A stretch of 64,000 nt of DNA from Pseudomonadota bacterium (GCA_023402015.1 JAEXCU010000011.1:10226-74225), one strand, 5' to 3'. Numbered from the stretch's first letter, positions 1 through 9,224 are shown. Notes: a model not told the origin generated them from the letters alone. A program made the numbers and translations.

Positions 1-622
1 CAGTATGGGCATGCCCGCCGCCGGATGGGACGTGCAATTATTGGATGAACGTGGCCGCCCGGTGCCCGACGGAACGGTTGGTGAAATATGTGTTTCATTA
101 AAAGACGGACGTCCGGTTGGTCTATTCCAGGGTTATCACAAAAATGAAAAATTAACCGCACAAACATATCGCGACGGATACTATCACACTGGCGACGTTG
201 CATATCGCGATTCGGACGGATATTTTTGGTTTGTTGGACGTAATGACGACCTGATTAAAACATCTGGCTATCGCGTCAGCCCGTTTGAAGTGGAAAGTGT
301 TTTATTGGAACACCCCGCCGTGCGCGAGGTTGCCGTAACCGGCATCCCCGATGCATCCCGCGGCATGGCGGTCAAGGCCACAGTTGTCTTGAACAAATAC
401 TTCCAGGGTTCAGACATTCTGGTTCGCCAATTACAGGACCATGTGCGCAGTCGCACTGCCCCATACAAATGTCCGCGCGTGATTGAATTTGTGGACAGTT
501 TGCCAATGACAATCAGTGGAAAAATTCGTCGCGCCCTGATACGAACGATTGACAGCACCAAAACCACAATTATTGAACCGATTAAGGATTCATTGGGCCT
601 TAGTAAAGATGAGGAAAAATAA
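1..622 (+). CDS. AMP-dependent acyl-CoA synthetase/ligase, C-terminal part (5' truncated by window)
   Basis: This is the last ~206 residues of an adenylate-forming enzyme (ANL superfamily) that activates a carboxylic acid with ATP and loads it onto CoA. The C-terminal signature is clear: YHTGDVAYRD carries the ribose-binding Asp, GRNDDLIKTSGYRVSP is the hinge region, and SLPMTISGKIRR contains the catalytic Lys of the A10 motif. The motif spacing and the Gly-Tyr-Arg hinge resemble acetyl-CoA and medium-chain acyl-CoA synthetases; the substrate cannot be read from this part. The reading frame is open to the window edge, so the ATG at base 5 is internal rather than the true start. A strong hairpin terminator directly follows the stop codon. 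Confidence 0.85.
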   Translation, partial: SMGMPAAGWDVQLLDERGRPVPDGTVGEICVSLKDGRPVGLFQGYHKNEKLTAQTYRDGYYHTGDVAYRDSDGYFWFVGRNDDLIKTSGYRVSPFEVESVLLEHPAVREVAVTGIPDASRGMAVKATVVLNKYFQGSDILVRQLQDHVRSRTAPYKCPRVIEFVDSLPMTISGKIRRALIRTIDSTKTTIIEPIKDSLGLSKDEEK

Positions 623-650
623 AAATGCGGGATTAAATCCCGCATTTTTT
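621..650. terminator. Bidirectional intrinsic terminator
   Basis: The stem AATGCGGGAT/ATCCCGCATT with loop TAA is flanked by A and T tracts. It can end both the rightward ligase gene and the leftward Cys-rich gene, whose stop lies inside it. Confidence 0.8.
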
Positions 651-1029
651 ATGCAGAATAATAACAATTGTTTGTAAACGTATACGTGCCTGTGCCATCA
701 GACAAGTTCTGTCCTGCCCGAATATAACAACCGGTGATTCTTTGGGTGCCTTCGGGGCTGTACCCACCACTGGGACACTCGTTGCATGTGGGCACAAATG
801 AACCCGATGCACCATAATACCCAGATACACAATCATACGTGCTGTAATGTTGAACAGTGCACATACAGCGACTGTTTAATTCATAATATCCGCATCCAAT
901 ATAATTGGTGCCAGAAACATGTTGGCAACCATATTCATCGCCACAATCCACTTCGCATGACATGCCCTGTACGCCCAGTGGCCATACAATCATCAAAATG
1001 GTTAAATAACCGTACCATGATTTTTTCAT
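649..1029 (-). CDS. Small Cys-rich secreted protein (family member 1)
   Basis: This is a 126-residue protein with an N-terminal signal peptide (MKKSWYGYLTILMIVWPLG, cleavage around VQG-MS) and about 14 cysteines. Its C-terminal half has the signature shared by nine genes in this window: a GYYG segment, a CPS turn, then ITGCYIRAGQ, SDGTGTYTF and a terminal NNCYYSA. The function is unknown; paired cysteines and export suggest a disulfide-stabilised envelope or surface protein, which is inference. The start is chosen for the GGGGGG run upstream and the MKK signal sequence. The region upstream holds a diverged copy of the type 1 leader RNA. Confidence 0.75.
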   Translation of the reverse strand: MKKSWYGYLTILMIVWPLGVQGMSCEVDCGDEYGCQHVSGTNYIGCGYYELNSRCMCTVQHYSTYDCVSGYYGASGSFVPTCNECPSGGYSPEGTQRITGCYIRAGQNLSDGTGTYTFTNNCYYSA

Positions 1030-1059
1030 TTTTTATTCCCCCCATTTGTTAAAACATAA

Positions 1060-1180
1060 ACCGCCAAGGAAAAATTGGCGGTCGGGAGGTTAAGAAAATC
1101 ATAGAATATAATGACCCCGCCAGCCTTTGGACATAGCCTGTTTTATACGCTGGCGGCCCCCCGGCCAAGCGGGGTATCAC
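1060..1180 (-). ncRNA. Type 1 leader RNA, diverged copy D
   Basis: Read leftwards, the arm CCGCCAGC (1156-1149) can pair with GCTGGCGG (1124-1117). Next come a small TCAT/ATGA hairpin, CCTCCCGACC, and a GCC/GGC hairpin (1082-1060) before the gene at 1029. The order matches the four better copies (A, B, C, E), but the P1 helix is imperfect and only one inner hairpin is visible. Assigned by analogy, hence modest confidence. Confidence 0.45.
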
Positions 1181-1330
1181 AACAAATAACGGGCGCAAAT
1201 GCGCCGTCATTGTTGACGGATTACGATGCAAAAATACTGCACCGATATTCTATGGGATTTCTTACGTCCCCGAACGCACATCCCTGTGGTTCATGTGCAA
1301 TTATATTAAATCTGTCCCCGTAAAACAATA

Positions 1331-1362
1331 AAAAATGCAGGAATTAATTTCCTGCATTTTTA
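1331..1362. terminator. Intrinsic terminator downstream of fabF
   Basis: A stem of about 12 bp (AAAAATGCAGGA with TCCTGCATTTTT) lies just past the fabF stop. The T tract suits leftward fabF transcription and may also stop rightward reads. Bases 1181-1330 hold nothing else I can support. Confidence 0.75.
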
Positions 1363-1382
1363 TCCTATAATAACACGTAGTT

Positions 1383-2636
1383 TTATTCTGCGAATTTTTT
1401 GATAACCAAACTGGCGTTGGTACCGCCGAATCCGAACGAATTGCTGATTGCAACATCAACTTTACGTTTTTTGGCTTTGTTTGGCACCAAATCAAAATCA
1501 CCAACCGCATCTTCGGGATCCGTCAGATTGATTGTCGGCGGAACAATGCCATCGCGAATTGCCAGAACGCAGAATATTGCCTCTACTGCGCCGGCGGCAC
1601 CCAACAGATGCCCGGTCATTGATTTAGTAGAAGACATGCTGACTGGTAAATTGCCAAATAATTCTTTGACCGCAGATAATTCGCCAACGTCGCCCAATCC
1701 GGTTGATGTACCATGCGCATTGATGTAATCAACGTCTGATGGTTGCAGGCCCGCATCGCGCAATGCCGCCTTCATCGCACGCAGGCCGCCTTCGCCACCC
1801 GGTGCCGGCGCAGTAATATGATATGCGTCGCCAGACATGCCGTATCCGGCAATTTCTGCATAAATTTTTGCGCCGCGCGCAACGGCGTGTTCGTAATCTT
1901 CCAGAACCAAAACACCGGCGCCTTCGGCCATGATGAAACCGTCGCGGCCCTTGTCCCATGGACGTGATGCGCCCGCCGGGTCATCATTGCGGGTTGACAA
2001 TGCCTTCATTGCATTAAATCCGGCAACACCGATTTTTCCAACTGCGGCCTCGGACCCACCGGCCAACATAATATCTGCATCACCGTGCTGAATCATACGT
2101 ACCGCTTCGCCAATGGAATGGGCGCCGGTCGCGCACGCAGATACAACCGACAGGTTTGGTCCCTTTAATCCATATTTAATGGAAACCTGGCCGGCGACCA
2201 TATTAATAATTGCCTTGGGGATAAAGAACGGACTGATGCGGCGTGGACCACCAGTATATAATTCAACGCAATTATCATAAATTGTATTTAATCCACCAAT
2301 ACCCATTCCGATTGAAACGCCGAAACGTTCTTTGTCGCCGTCGTATTCCATTAATCCTGCATCACGCAATGCTTCGTCGGCGGCAACAACACCATAAACA
2401 ATGGATTTGTCCATTTTGCGTTGTTCACGACCTTCTAATACTGCGTCCGGATTATATTGACCGGGTTCGGTTCCTGGAACCGGCAGACCCGCGATTTGTG
2501 TTGCACAATCTGATGCGTCAAAGGTATCAATTTTACGTACACCGGATACACCTGAAATAATATTTTTCCATGCATATTCAATTCCGGTTCCAACAGGGGA
2601 AACGATACCCATGCCAGTAATAACAACTCTTTTCAT
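1383..2636 (-). CDS. fabF: 3-oxoacyl-[acyl-carrier-protein] synthase II
   Basis: FabF condenses malonyl-ACP with acyl-ACP in fatty acid elongation. The 417-residue product begins MKRVVITGMGIVSPVG. The active-site Cys sits in VVSACATGAHS, the two catalytic His are in NAHGTSTGLGD and STKSMTGHLLGAAG, and the C-terminal NSFGFGGTNASL loop is intact. The start at 2636 has an upstream AAGGATG ribosome site; a longer open frame upstream lacks similarity to the family. The gene for the carrier protein (acpP) lies immediately upstream in the same orientation, the usual acpP-fabF arrangement. Confidence 0.96.
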   Translation of the reverse strand: MKRVVITGMGIVSPVGTGIEYAWKNIISGVSGVRKIDTFDASDCATQIAGLPVPGTEPGQYNPDAVLEGREQRKMDKSIVYGVVAADEALRDAGLMEYDGDKERFGVSIGMGIGGLNTIYDNCVELYTGGPRRISPFFIPKAIINMVAGQVSIKYGLKGPNLSVVSACATGAHSIGEAVRMIQHGDADIMLAGGSEAAVGKIGVAGFNAMKALSTRNDDPAGASRPWDKGRDGFIMAEGAGVLVLEDYEHAVARGAKIYAEIAGYGMSGDAYHITAPAPGGEGGLRAMKAALRDAGLQPSDVDYINAHGTSTGLGDVGELSAVKELFGNLPVSMSSTKSMTGHLLGAAGAVEAIFCVLAIRDGIVPPTINLTDPEDAVGDFDLVPNKAKKRKVDVAISNSFGFGGTNASLVIKKFAE

Positions 2637-2774
2637 ACTTAACATCCTTATTAAATGTTCAACGATATACCTTGGTATAATAACCTGTTTATGCGCGAAC
2701 GTACAGAAAAAAATCCGCCAACAATAATAGATTATTGCGACGGATAATTTTTCATAATTAAATACCAAAAATTA

Positions 2775-3008
2775 TTATTTTTTATGGGATTCAATGTATT
2801 TGATAGCATCAGCAACTGTTTTCAGTTTGGCCGCTTCTTCATCAGGAATTGTGATATCAAATTCTTTTTCCACAGCCATAACGACTTCTACAATATCCAA
2901 AGAATCCGCACCCAAATCGTTTACAAAATCAGATGTTTCTTCAACTCTTTCTTTTGGAATACTCAATTTGTCTGCTACGATTTCCTGTACTTTTTCAAAA
3001 GTTGCCAT
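2775..3008 (-). CDS. acpP: Acyl carrier protein
   Basis: This 77-residue acidic helical protein carries growing acyl chains on a 4'-phosphopantetheine attached to the Ser of DLGADSLDIVEVVMA, which is present. Length and composition match AcpP. The ATG at 3008 follows AAAGGATAAAAAA and is preferred over an upstream in-frame start. It precedes fabF with a gap of about 140 bases. Confidence 0.96.
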   Translation of the reverse strand: MATFEKVQEIVADKLSIPKERVEETSDFVNDLGADSLDIVEVVMAVEKEFDITIPDEEAAKLKTVADAIKYIESHKK

Positions 3009-3142
3009 TTTTTTATCCTTTGTTTCAGTTAAATTTCTGGCCCCGCTTAGGGGCGTCATTACTTAAAACTATCATTTTATGCACATGGTGTCAAGAAATT
3101 ATAACAAATAATAACAAAGTTGACAAATACGCATTCTTGAAA

Positions 3143-4141
3143 TTAATTCATTATTTCGGTTAATAACTGGTTCATATTAACGCGAAAGTCTTCTTTGTCT
3201 GACACCCATACCAACTGGCGCATTAAAAATTTATACACGTCATCCATTGTTAAATTTGGTATTCCGGCCCGCGTGGCAACGCGGCGCCATGCCAATCGCG
3301 GATCGGTCAAATGACCACGCCCGCGGCCGGGGAAAACCCAACGTCCATCCTGGGGCAGATTCTGTAAAACAACAACCGCCGCATCGGACAAAGGCCGCGA
3401 ATCCCACGTGTAATGATTAAAATCTAATTCAGACCATTGCATGGCAAAGACCTGGGATTTTGTTGCAAAACCATAAATCAACATTAAAAACGCAGCACGC
3501 AAAATTTGATTTTCTTCTTCGTTTATTGCGACGATTAATTTATTAAATCCGAATTTATTTAATGGGCGCACACGACGATTTTGTTCCACGCGTGGTAAAT
3601 CAGATACCGGGTTTTCACGTGCGTACCCGGTTTCACATGCATAATTAAAAAAACTTTGCAGCAATTCCTGCATGCGGCCTGCAATCGCACGGCCGGAAAT
3701 ATTTGCGATAACATTCGTTATATCATCCTGGGTTATATCAGATAAATTTTTATCAAACAATGACGACAAATGTCTGTTTATTGCACGCACCAATTTTTCG
3801 CGCGAATATTCCCCACGACGTACACGGTTGGTTAAATATAAATCCAAAAATTTGCGGAATGTAATTTGACGATGACGGGTTTTCGTTTTCTGTGCCGCCT
3901 TGGCCAATATTTCCGGCACTGCCGCGCGCGCATCTTCTATGTCAATGTCGGGATAGTTTCCAATGATAATTCGTTTATCGCGGCCATGAACGCGTTTTCG
4001 CACAAAGAACGTTTTTACGCCGCGTCGCGTTATATACATGCGCAAGCGCGGATCAGATAAATCCTGGACAACATCAAACCCCGTTCGCGGCGCAGGCAAA
4101 TTATCCAATATAAACGGATTAAAAAAGAACTGATGGGCCAT
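3143..4141 (-). CDS. Degenerate phage-type tyrosine recombinase-like protein
   Basis: The 332-residue protein has the architecture of P4-like integrases. An N-terminal arm-binding domain (FFVRKRVHGRDKRIIIGNYPDIDIEDAR, about residues 40-75) is followed by a SAM-like core-binding domain (FRKFLDLYLTNRVRRGEYS, about 95-190) and a C-terminal fold with AFLMLIYGFATKSQVFAMQWSELDF. The catalytic set looks lost: the box I Arg is replaced (ATKSQV where TRxxE is usual), the HxxR box reads as MDDVYKFLM, and no nucleophilic Tyr motif follows. It is therefore probably not an active recombinase but a DNA-binding relic or domesticated regulator. The start at 4141 follows a GGGGGCG site. A Cys-containing gene lies 20 bases upstream. 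Confidence 0.7.
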   Translation of the reverse strand: MAHQFFFNPFILDNLPAPRTGFDVVQDLSDPRLRMYITRRGVKTFFVRKRVHGRDKRIIIGNYPDIDIEDARAAVPEILAKAAQKTKTRHRQITFRKFLDLYLTNRVRRGEYSREKLVRAINRHLSSLFDKNLSDITQDDITNVIANISGRAIAGRMQELLQSFFNYACETGYARENPVSDLPRVEQNRRVRPLNKFGFNKLIVAINEEENQILRAAFLMLIYGFATKSQVFAMQWSELDFNHYTWDSRPLSDAAVVVLQNLPQDGRWVFPGRGRGHLTDPRLAWRRVATRAGIPNLTMDDVYKFLMRQLVWVSDKEDFRVNMNQLLTEIMN

Positions 4142-4161
4142 TCGCGCCCCCTTTGCTGTTT

Positions 4162-4563
4162 TTATTTTTTGCGTGTCATTGCATTTTTCCAAAAAGAATT
4201 ACGAACATCACACATGGACTGATATCGTGCCAGTGCGGTGTAATAACTGTGATTTTTACGACAGAATTTACATCCGATTTGCGTGCATGGCACAGACCGT
4301 TGTTCGTCAAAATGTTGGCAAAAACGCATGGTGAATGACGGAGAAGTACTGGAATTTTCAAATGGGTTTGTATTCGGAATAAAATGAACACGAATACATG
4401 CCTCTGGCATGGTTTCGCCATTTTCCGACGACGGATACGACGTTATTTTGCGACGCGCGTTGTCTGTTTCTAATTCAAACTGGTGGCATAAATACCGCAC
4501 ATCCCTATACGCATTCCAATTATTACGAAACAGGTTCCATTTTTTTTTGATAACAGCAAACAT
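4162..4563 (-). CDS. Hypothetical protein with a Cys cluster
   Basis: This 133-residue basic protein is not recognised. The middle contains CQHF, then VPCTQIGCKFCRKNH, spaced like a small zinc-binding ribbon, with an aromatic, basic N-terminus and no signal peptide. It ends 20 bases before the start of the integrase-like gene and is read in the same direction, so the two may be co-transcribed. A weak AAGGTG ribosome site precedes the ATG. Function unknown; DNA or RNA binding is only a guess from the Cys pattern. Confidence 0.5.
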   Translation of the reverse strand: MFAVIKKKWNLFRNNWNAYRDVRYLCHQFELETDNARRKITSYPSSENGETMPEACIRVHFIPNTNPFENSSTSPSFTMRFCQHFDEQRSVPCTQIGCKFCRKNHSYYTALARYQSMCDVRNSFWKNAMTRKK

Positions 4564-4579
4564 AACTTTGCACCTTTTC

Positions 4580-6370
4580 TTAGACTTTTAATGCATTGAT
4601 AAACGCGCTTTGCGGTATTTCTACATTGCCAAATGTGCGCATGCGCTTTTTACCTTCTTTTTGTTTTTCCAACAATTTGCGTTTACGCGTTATATCCCCG
4701 CCATAGCATTTGGACGTAACGTCTTTGCGAAATGCCGCAATGGTTTCACGTGCAATAATTTTGCCGCCAATTGCCGCCTGCAAAGGAATTTTAAATTGAT
4801 GACGTGGAATTAAATCTTTTAATTTTTCAACAATTTGACGACCACGTTTTTCTGCAAAAGACCGATGACACATAAACGATAACGGTTCCACATTTTCATC
4901 ATTTACCAAAATGCAAACCTTGACCAAATCAGATGCCTGATACCCCTGGACAACATAATCAAATGATGCGTATCCCGAAGACAATGATTTCACCCGGTCG
5001 TAAAAATCAAATACAATTTCTGCCAATGGTAATTGATAAACCAAAACCGCGCGATTGCCGACGTATGAAATATTTTCTTGGATACCGCGGCGTTCAGAAC
5101 ACAGTGCCATAATTCCGCCCATATATTTATCCGGCATCATAATTGTTGCGCGCACCCACGGTTCTTCAATCGTTGCAATTTTCGTCAGGTCTGGCATATC
5201 AGCGGGATTTTCCAAATCAATCACACTGCCATCACGCAGGTGTATTTTATACAGCACACTGGGAACAGTGTTTATCAGGGTTAAATTAAATTCCCGGGCC
5301 AGGCGTTCGCTGATGATTTCCATATGCAGCAAACCCAAAAATCCGCAACGCAATCCAAACCCCAGCGCAGATGATTTTTCCGTTGTGAACATAAATGATG
5401 CATCATTCAGCGCCAGTTTTTCTGCGCTGTCGCGCAGGGTTGGATAATCATCGGCCTCTACTGGAAAGAACGAAGAAAAAACAACCGGAACAGATGGTTT
5501 AAACCCCGGCAATGGTTGTGCATCAGATGTGCGCGCATCTGTAATTGTATCGCCAACCTTGCAATCGTGAATAGTTTTCATTCCTGTGATAATAAATCCG
5601 ATTTCACCGGTCGCCAATTCATTACAATCAATCATTTTTGGCGTAAAGTATCCGATTTTATCCACGGTATATTCAGCACCGGTTGCCAAGAATTTTATTT
5701 TTTGGCCGCGGGTTAATTTTCCATCCACCACGCGCACCAATATAACAACGCCCAAATATGAATCATACCAAGAATCAATCAGCAACGCACGCGTTGGCGC
5801 ATTTTCGTCGCCATGTGGACTGGGTAATTTGTGAACAATTTCTTCCAGTAATTCTGGCACACCTGCGCCCGTTTTGCCCGATACGCATTGCGCGTCCGCC
5901 GCATCCAGACCAATAACATCGGCAATTTGTTCGCGCGTGGCGGCAACATCACTGGATGGCAAATCAATTTTGTTCAATACCGGCAACATTTCCAAATCGT
6001 TGTCCAGTGCCAAATACGCGTTGGCCAGTGTTTGGGCCTGGACCCCCTGGGTTGCATCAACCAAAACCAACGCACCTTCGCACGCAGCCAGACTGCGCGA
6101 TACCTCGTACGAGAAATCAACATGCCCCGGTGTGTCCATTAAATTCAATTGATAAACCTGGCCGTCTTTGGCGGTATAGTTTAAACGCACCGTTTGGGCC
6201 TTGATTGTGATACCACGTTCACGTTCAATATCCATAGAATCCAATATTTGCGCCTTCATTTCGCGCGATTGCAGGCCGCCGGTGTATTCAATTAATCTGT
6301 CCGACAGTGTGGATTTACCATGGTCAATATGTGCAACGATTGCAAAGTTTCGGATATTATGTTGGCTCAT
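4580..6370 (-). CDS. lepA: Translation elongation factor 4 (back-translocating GTPase)
   Basis: The 596-residue protein starts MSQHNIRNFAIVAHIDHGKS (G1 P-loop), with RERGITIKAQTVRL (G2/switch I), DTPGHVDF (G3) and NKIDLP (G4). It ends with the LepA-specific C-terminal domain (FGNVEIPQSAFINALKV). EF4 binds ribosomes and promotes back-translocation or recovery from stalling. An in-frame extension upstream of 6370 is open but not family-like. Monocistronic appearance; length is typical. Confidence 0.96.
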   Translation of the reverse strand: MSQHNIRNFAIVAHIDHGKSTLSDRLIEYTGGLQSREMKAQILDSMDIERERGITIKAQTVRLNYTAKDGQVYQLNLMDTPGHVDFSYEVSRSLAACEGALVLVDATQGVQAQTLANAYLALDNDLEMLPVLNKIDLPSSDVAATREQIADVIGLDAADAQCVSGKTGAGVPELLEEIVHKLPSPHGDENAPTRALLIDSWYDSYLGVVILVRVVDGKLTRGQKIKFLATGAEYTVDKIGYFTPKMIDCNELATGEIGFIITGMKTIHDCKVGDTITDARTSDAQPLPGFKPSVPVVFSSFFPVEADDYPTLRDSAEKLALNDASFMFTTEKSSALGFGLRCGFLGLLHMEIISERLAREFNLTLINTVPSVLYKIHLRDGSVIDLENPADMPDLTKIATIEEPWVRATIMMPDKYMGGIMALCSERRGIQENISYVGNRAVLVYQLPLAEIVFDFYDRVKSLSSGYASFDYVVQGYQASDLVKVCILVNDENVEPLSFMCHRSFAEKRGRQIVEKLKDLIPRHQFKIPLQAAIGGKIIARETIAAFRKDVTSKCYGGDITRKRKLLEKQKEGKKRMRTFGNVEIPQSAFINALKV

Positions 6371-6501
6371 GTAAAAACACCTAATGTATGCGGCAATGAT
6401 ACACCAGTATATGCGTCCCCGCAAGGTGAAATTTACCAAATATGATTATAAACAGGGCAAAAAAATTGCCCGGCGAGTTGCACGGGCGGACGATTAATAA
6501 T

Positions 6502-6858
6502 TTATTTTTCTGAAATTTCATCTAACAAAGAATCTATGCGCGATGCACGGTCCAATGTGTCGTCATATGAAAATTGAATTTCTGGGACATATTTTTGGTC
6601 CATTTTTGCGGCCAATTCATAACGCACTGTCTTGGTAATTTCATCCAAACGATGCTGGACGACGGGAATATCAGTATTACGTGAATAATAAAATAAACGA
6701 ACAAATTGCAACCCGCCGTGGGCAATGGCGCCCACCAGCGACACACCTGAAACAATTGTATCATCTGAATAATTATCACGTAAAATTTCCGCCACCAGTG
6801 TTTGAACCTTGGCTGCAATGCGTTCTGCGCGATTTGAATTTGTTTGCTTTTTCATCAT
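6502..6858 (-). CDS. rbfA: Ribosome-binding factor A
   Basis: This 118-residue KH-fold protein assists late maturation of the 30S subunit (16S 5' end). RAERIAAKVQTLVAEILRD at the N-terminus, DVT-equivalent strand VRLFYYS, and PEIQFSYDDTLDRASRIDSLL at the C-terminus match RbfA. The usual neighbours (infB, truB) are absent from this window. The ATG ATG start follows an AGGGAT site. The gene lies next to lepA, another ribosome factor, in the same orientation. Confidence 0.9.
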   Translation of the reverse strand: MMKKQTNSNRAERIAAKVQTLVAEILRDNYSDDTIVSGVSLVGAIAHGGLQFVRLFYYSRNTDIPVVQHRLDEITKTVRYELAAKMDQKYVPEIQFSYDDTLDRASRIDSLLDEISEK

Positions 6859-6944
6859 TTTTTATCCCTGAAATATATAATGATTGTAAAGTAGTAAATA
6901 TTAAATTACAATCAAGTAAATTTTTTTAAACATAGGAATCTGGC

Positions 6945-7517
6945 ATGAAGTTTGCCGAATATATACTTAAAAAGGCGCAGCATCCTGCGTATTCATGGAT
7001 TGTATTCATATTAACGGTTTGTGAATCTATATTTTTGTTCATCCCGCCCGAGGTTTTTATGACACCACCCATTATCGCGGATAAAAAGCGCGCGGTTCCA
7101 ATAACTGTTGCGGCATCACTGGGGTCAATTGTGGGCGGTATTATCGCATACATGATTGGACTGTGGTTGTTTGATTCGGTTGGCATGTGGCTGATTAATA
7201 ATTTTGCCAGCATGGAAAAGTTTCAAATGGCCCAGGATTTATTTATAAAACACGGGGTATTTATTATTGTACTGACAGCCGTAACGCCCATTCCATATAA
7301 ATTAATGGCGATATGCGCGGGATTTATGGGATTCCCGGCGGCATTGTTTATCGGGGTTTCGGCGATATTCCGCACGGGCCGCTTTGCCACGGTGGCAACA
7401 TTGCTGTATTTCTTTCAGGAACGCGCAAACGCAATTGTAAAAAAATATTTCTGGCCATTGACGTTGGTTGCAATAATTGTGGCCGGCCTGGGTATTGGAT
7501 TAATGCTGATGCTGTGA
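6945..7517 (+). CDS. YqaA/DedA-type (SNARE-associated) inner-membrane protein
   Basis: This is a 190-residue integral membrane protein with about five hydrophobic segments. The family core is visible: ESIFLFIPPEVFMTPP near the N-terminus (re-entrant loop with Pro pair), a Gly-rich helix SLGSIVGGIIAYMIG, then TAVTPIPYKLMAICAGFMG and FRTGRFATVATLLYFF. The family is linked to lipid flipping and envelope homeostasis; the substrate here is unknown. The start has AGGA seven bases upstream. A hairpin terminator follows at 7568. Confidence 0.85.
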   Translation: MKFAEYILKKAQHPAYSWIVFILTVCESIFLFIPPEVFMTPPIIADKKRAVPITVAASLGSIVGGIIAYMIGLWLFDSVGMWLINNFASMEKFQMAQDLFIKHGVFIIVLTAVTPIPYKLMAICAGFMGFPAALFIGVSAIFRTGRFATVATLLYFFQERANAIVKKYFWPLTLVAIIVAGLGIGLMLML

Positions 7518-7567
7518 TATTAAATCAAACAATTTGTGCAAATAATTTTATTTAAAACACATATCCC

Positions 7568-7596
7568 AAAACCATCAATGAAATTGGTGGTTTTAT
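7568..7596 (+). terminator. Intrinsic terminator after the YqaA-type gene
   Basis: AAACCATCAA pairs with TTGGTGGTTT (one G-U pair) around a TGAA loop, followed by a T-rich tract. Confidence 0.65.
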
Positions 7597-7947
7597 TTAT
7601 TGGCGATGTCGCATGGGCCCGCTATATTTACGTGTGTGTAAATTAACGGGAATCAAGTTAATAAAAAACAACCCGCACGGATTTGTATGGTAAAGATGGC
7701 TGGATTACGAACAGGCCAACGCATTTCACATAATATTTATGAATTTGTTATTCCTGCGCCCTGGTGCCCCATACAAACGCGTGTTTATACGGGATGACCG
7801 CGCCAGAAACACGGTCTTTAAAAATTATATTACCCAACCCCCTGCCCGGGCACGATTAATCAGAAAGAAACATGAATGACAAACGGGATTAAGTTTGAAA
7901 CAGTTGCGAAAAACATTCCCCTGCCCGAAATTTTATTAATGATAAAC
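7597..7947. other. Intergenic region, no convincing gene
   Basis: This 350-base stretch holds only a 36-codon frame at 7687-7797 with no clear ribosome site and no recognisable product. No repeat or RNA gene was seen. It may be a remnant. Confidence 0.4.
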
Positions 7948-7980
7948 AGAGAAACAGCGGTCATTGACCGCTGTTTCTCT
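7948..7980. terminator. Near-perfect 16-bp palindrome, terminator of the fibre cluster
   Basis: AGAGAAACAGCGGTCA (7948-7963) and its exact complement (7965-7980) are separated by one base. Position 60 bases past the end of the leftward fibre gene suggests a transcription stop, although no long T tract follows. Confidence 0.5.
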
Positions 7981-8042
7981 CTCTCCTCTATGTGGGGGGC
8001 CATGTGGGATGCCGCCCCGTCCCATCCTCCCTCGCGGGAAAC

Positions 8043-9125
8043 TTATTCAACCCAAATTGTGGCGTACGTTGTTCCGGTTGCAGAACCCACCGGAATTTGT
8101 ACATTACCCTTTGTAACGGCAACCTTGCCGTCCGTCTGGGAAACCGCTGTTACAACGGCGCCGGTACCGGTACTGGTGCTGTCCAGTGCATTAATCTGGG
8201 CCTTGGTTGCATATGTCGCCGCCGCATTGGTTTTTGTTTCCATATCTGCGATTGCGGATTTTGTTGCGTACGTGGACACAATGTTATTACCACTGGCGTC
8301 GGCCGTTGCCTTGGCCGCCGTGCCGGTTGTGCTTAATTTGCCGTCCAATGCCGCACTGACAACTTTGTTCTGAACAGGATTCGTGCTGGTGCCACTTAAT
8401 GCAGTATCCACAGTTATCGCAGCCGGGATTGTAGGCTTATCAGACAAATCGTCATATGAACCAGATGTCGCCACCGTGGCCAGACCGGAAACTTTGCCAC
8501 TGGGGATTGTGGGAATATCGGTCGCTGTTAATGCGGCACTGCCCGTGACCAATCCCTTGGTATCATATGTAATTTTTGTTCCCGTTCCCGCTGTAATTGC
8601 AGCGTTGGCCACAACCTTGGAATTTGCCGCAGTTTGTGCGGCATCCGCAGCGGCCTGGGCATCATCTGCGGCACTTTGCGCCGCCGCGGCCGCGGCCGTA
8701 TTGGATGCGATTGTTGCCGCATAACCATCATAAGTTGTTATCTTTGCCGCCGTTATTCCAGAATTTGCCGCCGCCAATTGTGCCGTGGTCAAAGAGGCCT
8801 GTTTACCCGCCAGGGCGGTATTTATTACCTTGTTCTGGACTGGGTTTGTACTGGTCGCACTTAACGCGAAATCAACCGTTATTGCGGCTGGAATTGTGGG
8901 TTTGTCCGTCAGATTATTGTATGAACCGGTCGTTGCAACGGTTGCCAAATCACCGGGTTGAACCGCCGAGTCCGCGGTCGCCTTGACCTGATTCAATGCC
9001 GCAGTTGTCGCCAAAGACTTAACAACGGTATCAACATAGGCCTTGGAGGATATATCGGCATTCGCCGCACCCGCAACCAAAATTGCAACCAAAGATACTG
9101 TAAAAATACTTGTTATTTTTTTCAT
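8043..9125 (-). CDS. Secreted fibre-like repeat protein 1
   Basis: The 360-residue protein has a signal peptide (MKKITSIFTVSLVAILVAG, cleavage near ANA-DIS) and starts its mature part with ISSKAYVDTVVKSL. The body is low-complexity Ala/Thr/Asp sequence with repeats: NNLTDKPTIPAAITVD occurs twice in variant form, and an Ala-rich coiled-coil stretch (AAAAAQSAADDAQAAADAAQ) lies in the middle. Such KPTIP and GYGIT-type repeats are typical of trimeric phage tail-fibre shafts. It ends TTYATIWVE. Probably an exported trimeric fibre; adhesin or S-layer-like roles are inference. The last of four tandem relatives, possibly co-transcribed or separately driven. Confidence 0.65.
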   Translation of the reverse strand: MKKITSIFTVSLVAILVAGAANADISSKAYVDTVVKSLATTAALNQVKATADSAVQPGDLATVATTGSYNNLTDKPTIPAAITVDFALSATSTNPVQNKVINTALAGKQASLTTAQLAAANSGITAAKITTYDGYAATIASNTAAAAAAQSAADDAQAAADAAQTAANSKVVANAAITAGTGTKITYDTKGLVTGSAALTATDIPTIPSGKVSGLATVATSGSYDDLSDKPTIPAAITVDTALSGTSTNPVQNKVVSAALDGKLSTTGTAAKATADASGNNIVSTYATKSAIADMETKTNAAATYATKAQINALDSTSTGTGAVVTAVSQTDGKVAVTKGNVQIPVGSATGTTYATIWVE

Positions 9126-9194
9126 GACTGATTTTATTTAATTATATTACCACACTCTGTTTACTTTATACTATCCGCGGCGCAAAGTTCTGAT

Positions 9195-9224
9195 TGGTAT
9201 GGTTCGGTTCCACGAACCATACCA
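9195..9224. terminator. 12-bp hairpin between fibre genes
   Basis: TGGTATGGTTCG pairs perfectly with CGAACCATACCA around a 6-base loop, just past the stop of fibre gene 2. There is no strong T tract, so it could protect mRNA ends or act as a weak stop. Confidence 0.5.

Noticed and set aside
3143..4141. Active integrase with an adjacent integrated element
   Set aside because: Catalytic residues absent and no direct repeats or tRNA flank visible.
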